Shown here: piece by piece, positions 15,126-16,103 of the stretch | Numbering within the stretch: the stretch's first letter is position 1 | How the letters are laid out: each line of letters starts with the position of its first letter | Origin: Flavobacteriales bacterium | Lineage (GTDB): Bacteria > Bacteroidota > Bacteroidia > Flavobacteriales > Flavobacteriaceae | Direction: 5' to 3' | NCBI GenBank assembly: GCA_002737105.1 | Contig: NSHO01000024.1 | Span: 1-16,103, forward strand | DNA length: 16,103 nt | Translations under genes and position numbers: made by a program | The notes under the pieces: model-generated | Told to the model about the DNA's origin: nothing | The model's input: the letters and a program-made list of their open reading frames with translations, nothing else | Database searches by the model: none

Positions 15126-15539
15126 ATGGCACAAAAATTTTCACAAATCGAAGGTATGGTTGCATGCTGGTATCTTATTGCAATGGTTGCTGATGAATTA
15201 GCGGACAAAGAAAATGATTTGATAAAGAACAAATTAATGAAAAAATATGATTTGTGGGGTCACATAAATTGGGATATTTTTATAGAAAAATGGGGTAATT
15301 GGGTTCCTGAGGGGTATGAAAAAATATTAAATCATTGTAAAAAGATTCTTGATGATGCTGATTATTCAATAAGAGTAAAGACATTAGCCGGAATGTGGGC
15401 AGTAGCAATAGATGCTGATGAATTACCAGAAGGAGAATGGTCAAATAGTGAATCTGATTATTATATTCAAATGGAAAAAGCACTCAATGTCAATAGAGAA
15501 GATGTTTTGAAAGAATTAAAAATATTGAGAACTATCTAA
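15126..15539 (+). CDS. Small acidic protein with two similar halves, possibly TerB-like
   Basis: This 137-residue soluble protein has no signal peptide. Two stretches resemble each other: MVACWYLIAMVADELADKEND (from residue 11) and TLAGMWAVAIDADELPEGEWS (from residue 86). Each is a hydrophobic helix ending in ADEL (22-25 and 97-100), followed by acidic residues. A small all-helical fold with repeated Asp/Glu turns after helices is what TerB-type (tellurite-resistance TerB-like) domains look like. However, the exact TerB signature is not present, so the family is a guess. The middle is rich in Trp (WGHINWD, EKWGNWVPEG). It is divergent from the paralogue pair with 201 bases between, and is followed after three bases by an inverted repeat. 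Function unknown. An immunity or stress protein carried on a cassette is one possibility. Confidence 0.6.
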   Translation: MAQKFSQIEGMVACWYLIAMVADELADKENDLIKNKLMKKYDLWGHINWDIFIEKWGNWVPEGYEKILNHCKKILDDADYSIRVKTLAGMWAVAIDADELPEGEWSNSESDYYIQMEKALNVNREDVLKELKILRTI

Positions 15540-15542
15540 ACA

Positions 15543-15620
15543 GCCTATAATGATATGCACTGAAGCCATATCGTAGTCGAAATAAAAATCTACGAAGTCC
15601 TAATCGCAAAACGTTATAGC
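15543..15620 (+). repeat. Imperfect nested inverted repeat, cassette-end-like
   Basis: GCCTATAATG (15543-15552) and CGTTATAGC (15612-15620) are inverted arms with one bulged base and one mismatch. Inside them TCGTAG (15571-15576) pairs with CTACGA (15590-15595) around a 13-base loop. The folded layout (outer stem with bulge, inner stem, AT-rich loop) is similar in style to attC-type recombination sites, although the exact integron core GTTRRRY is not present. It starts three bases after the stop of the small acidic gene. Confidence 0.35.
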
Positions 15621-15856
15621 AATAAACAAATTCAAACTTGAAATTAATGAAATATATTATTAAAATTAAACAATTATAGGAATAGATATAAAATTATATA
15701 TTTTGTTATGAGCAAGTAAAACTAAACAAAGCACGGCTAAATAACTATTTAACAAATACTAAAAAATTTTGAAATTAAAAAAAAGTGGAGACCAGAACCA
15801 ACTTAAAAATAACGGATATTCAAATAATTTAAAAGTGGCTACTACGCAAAATTATT
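15621..15856. other. AT-rich intergenic stretch without a gene
   Basis: Together with the inverted repeat before it, this makes a 317-base gap without a gene. No open frame of meaningful length is seen. It holds a short perfect inverted repeat (TAAATA-AC-TATTTA, 15738-15751) next to GCACGGCTAA, and GTTATGAGCA (15705-15714), which loosely echoes the GTTATAGCA of the upstream element. The octamer AAAAGTGG occurs twice near the end. I see nothing else. Confidence 0.4.
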
Positions 15857-16103
15857 ATGTCAGATTTTAATTACAAGGTTACTTATACTTTTATGCAATG
15901 TTTTCCTGAAATAGATAGAAACAAAAAAAAAATAAAAAAAGAAAATATTAACCTCGCTTTTGATAGTGAACCCTCAGAATATGATATTGAATCAAAAGTT
16001 AAAGATTGGGTAAACGAGTTGCAAAGAAATGTAATGAATGACATTGGTTGTGAAATTGAATTCGAGGAGGTTGTTAAGTTCAAAAAACTAAAAGTAGTTA
16101 AGG
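15857..16103 (+). CDS. Start of an unknown gene, cut by the window end
   Basis: An ATG at 15857 opens 82 codons that run past the last base: MSDFNYKVTYTFMQCF, then PEIDRNKKKIKKENINLAFD, SEPSEYDIESKVKDWVNELQ, and RNVMNDIGCEIEFEEVVKFK. The frame has no stop and shows sensible amino-acid use, so it is very likely real. The reverse-strand frame over the same bases (15883-16083) is its shadow. There is no signal peptide. The alternating charged and hydrophobic pattern suggests a small alpha/beta protein. I do not recognise the family. It lies beyond the cassette-like repeat and may be the next unit of an accessory gene series. Confidence 0.6.
   Translation, partial: MSDFNYKVTYTFMQCFPEIDRNKKKIKKENINLAFDSEPSEYDIESKVKDWVNELQRNVMNDIGCEIEFEEVVKFKKLKVVK

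Noticed and set aside
15883..16083. Open frame on the minus strand of 66 codons
   Set aside because: It lies over the forward frame that starts at 15857 and has no stop to the window end. The forward translation has normal composition, while the reverse one is a Phe/Ser/Leu-rich shadow.
12184..16103. Search for a second copy of the ssrA 3' end or an integrase gene
   Set aside because: Neither is visible in the window, so no attachment site pair or mobile element is called.
1..16103. CRISPR array, tRNA, rRNA or insertion sequence
   Set aside because: No regularly spaced repeats, no cloverleaf apart from the tmRNA ends, and no transposase-like frame were seen.

Overview
The window looks like chromosomal DNA of a member of the Flavobacteriaceae (Bacteroidota), Flavobacterium or a close relative. 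It is AT-rich. Start codons usually lack a Shine-Dalgarno sequence, and several genes carry the Bacteroidota -7 box TAnnTTTG instead. The gene families also fit: a fused E1 alpha/beta 2-oxoacid dehydrogenase, DUF4199, the paired YeeE/DUF6691 proteins, and a tmRNA whose tag peptide ends in YALAA.

Bases 1-12183 read as an ordinary core chromosome. In order they hold: the C-terminal end of a large gene (probably an M1-type metallopeptidase with a barrel-like tail); a fused thiamine-diphosphate E1 subunit; a prmA-clpS pair closed by a strong terminator; and a leftward group made of YeeE/YedE, DUF6691 and a CxxC heavy-metal-associated protein. A rightward group follows: DUF4199 protein, lipoprotein, metal-type kdsA and a secreted barrel-like protein. 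It ends at a bidirectional terminator facing a leftward sugar permease of the fucose/glucose/galactose MFS type. Next come a leftward saccharopine-dehydrogenase-like oxidoreductase and the ssrA tmRNA, with a perfect palindromic terminator just after it.

Bases 12184-16103 look different. The DNA is visibly more AT-rich and all genes are unrecognised or weakly recognised. Two leftward tandem genes encode full-length paralogues of about 420 residues. Each has an N-terminal NTLRR(L/M)FG helix-turn-helix-like block and a long helical C-terminal part. The upstream paralogue has a candidate promoter whose -33/-7 spacer is filled by an 11-bp tandem direct repeat, as expected of an operator. Divergent from it is a small acidic protein with two ADEL-centred halves, possibly TerB-like. 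It is followed by a cassette-style imperfect inverted repeat and the start of another unknown gene. The segment begins right after ssrA, a classic integration site, so it may be an accessory island. No integrase and no second copy of the ssrA 3' end are visible in the window.

The best candidate for something undescribed is this tandem regulator-like pair with its repeat-containing promoter and divergent small gene. The architecture recalls helix-turn-helix plus helical-repeat sensors, but function is inference only.
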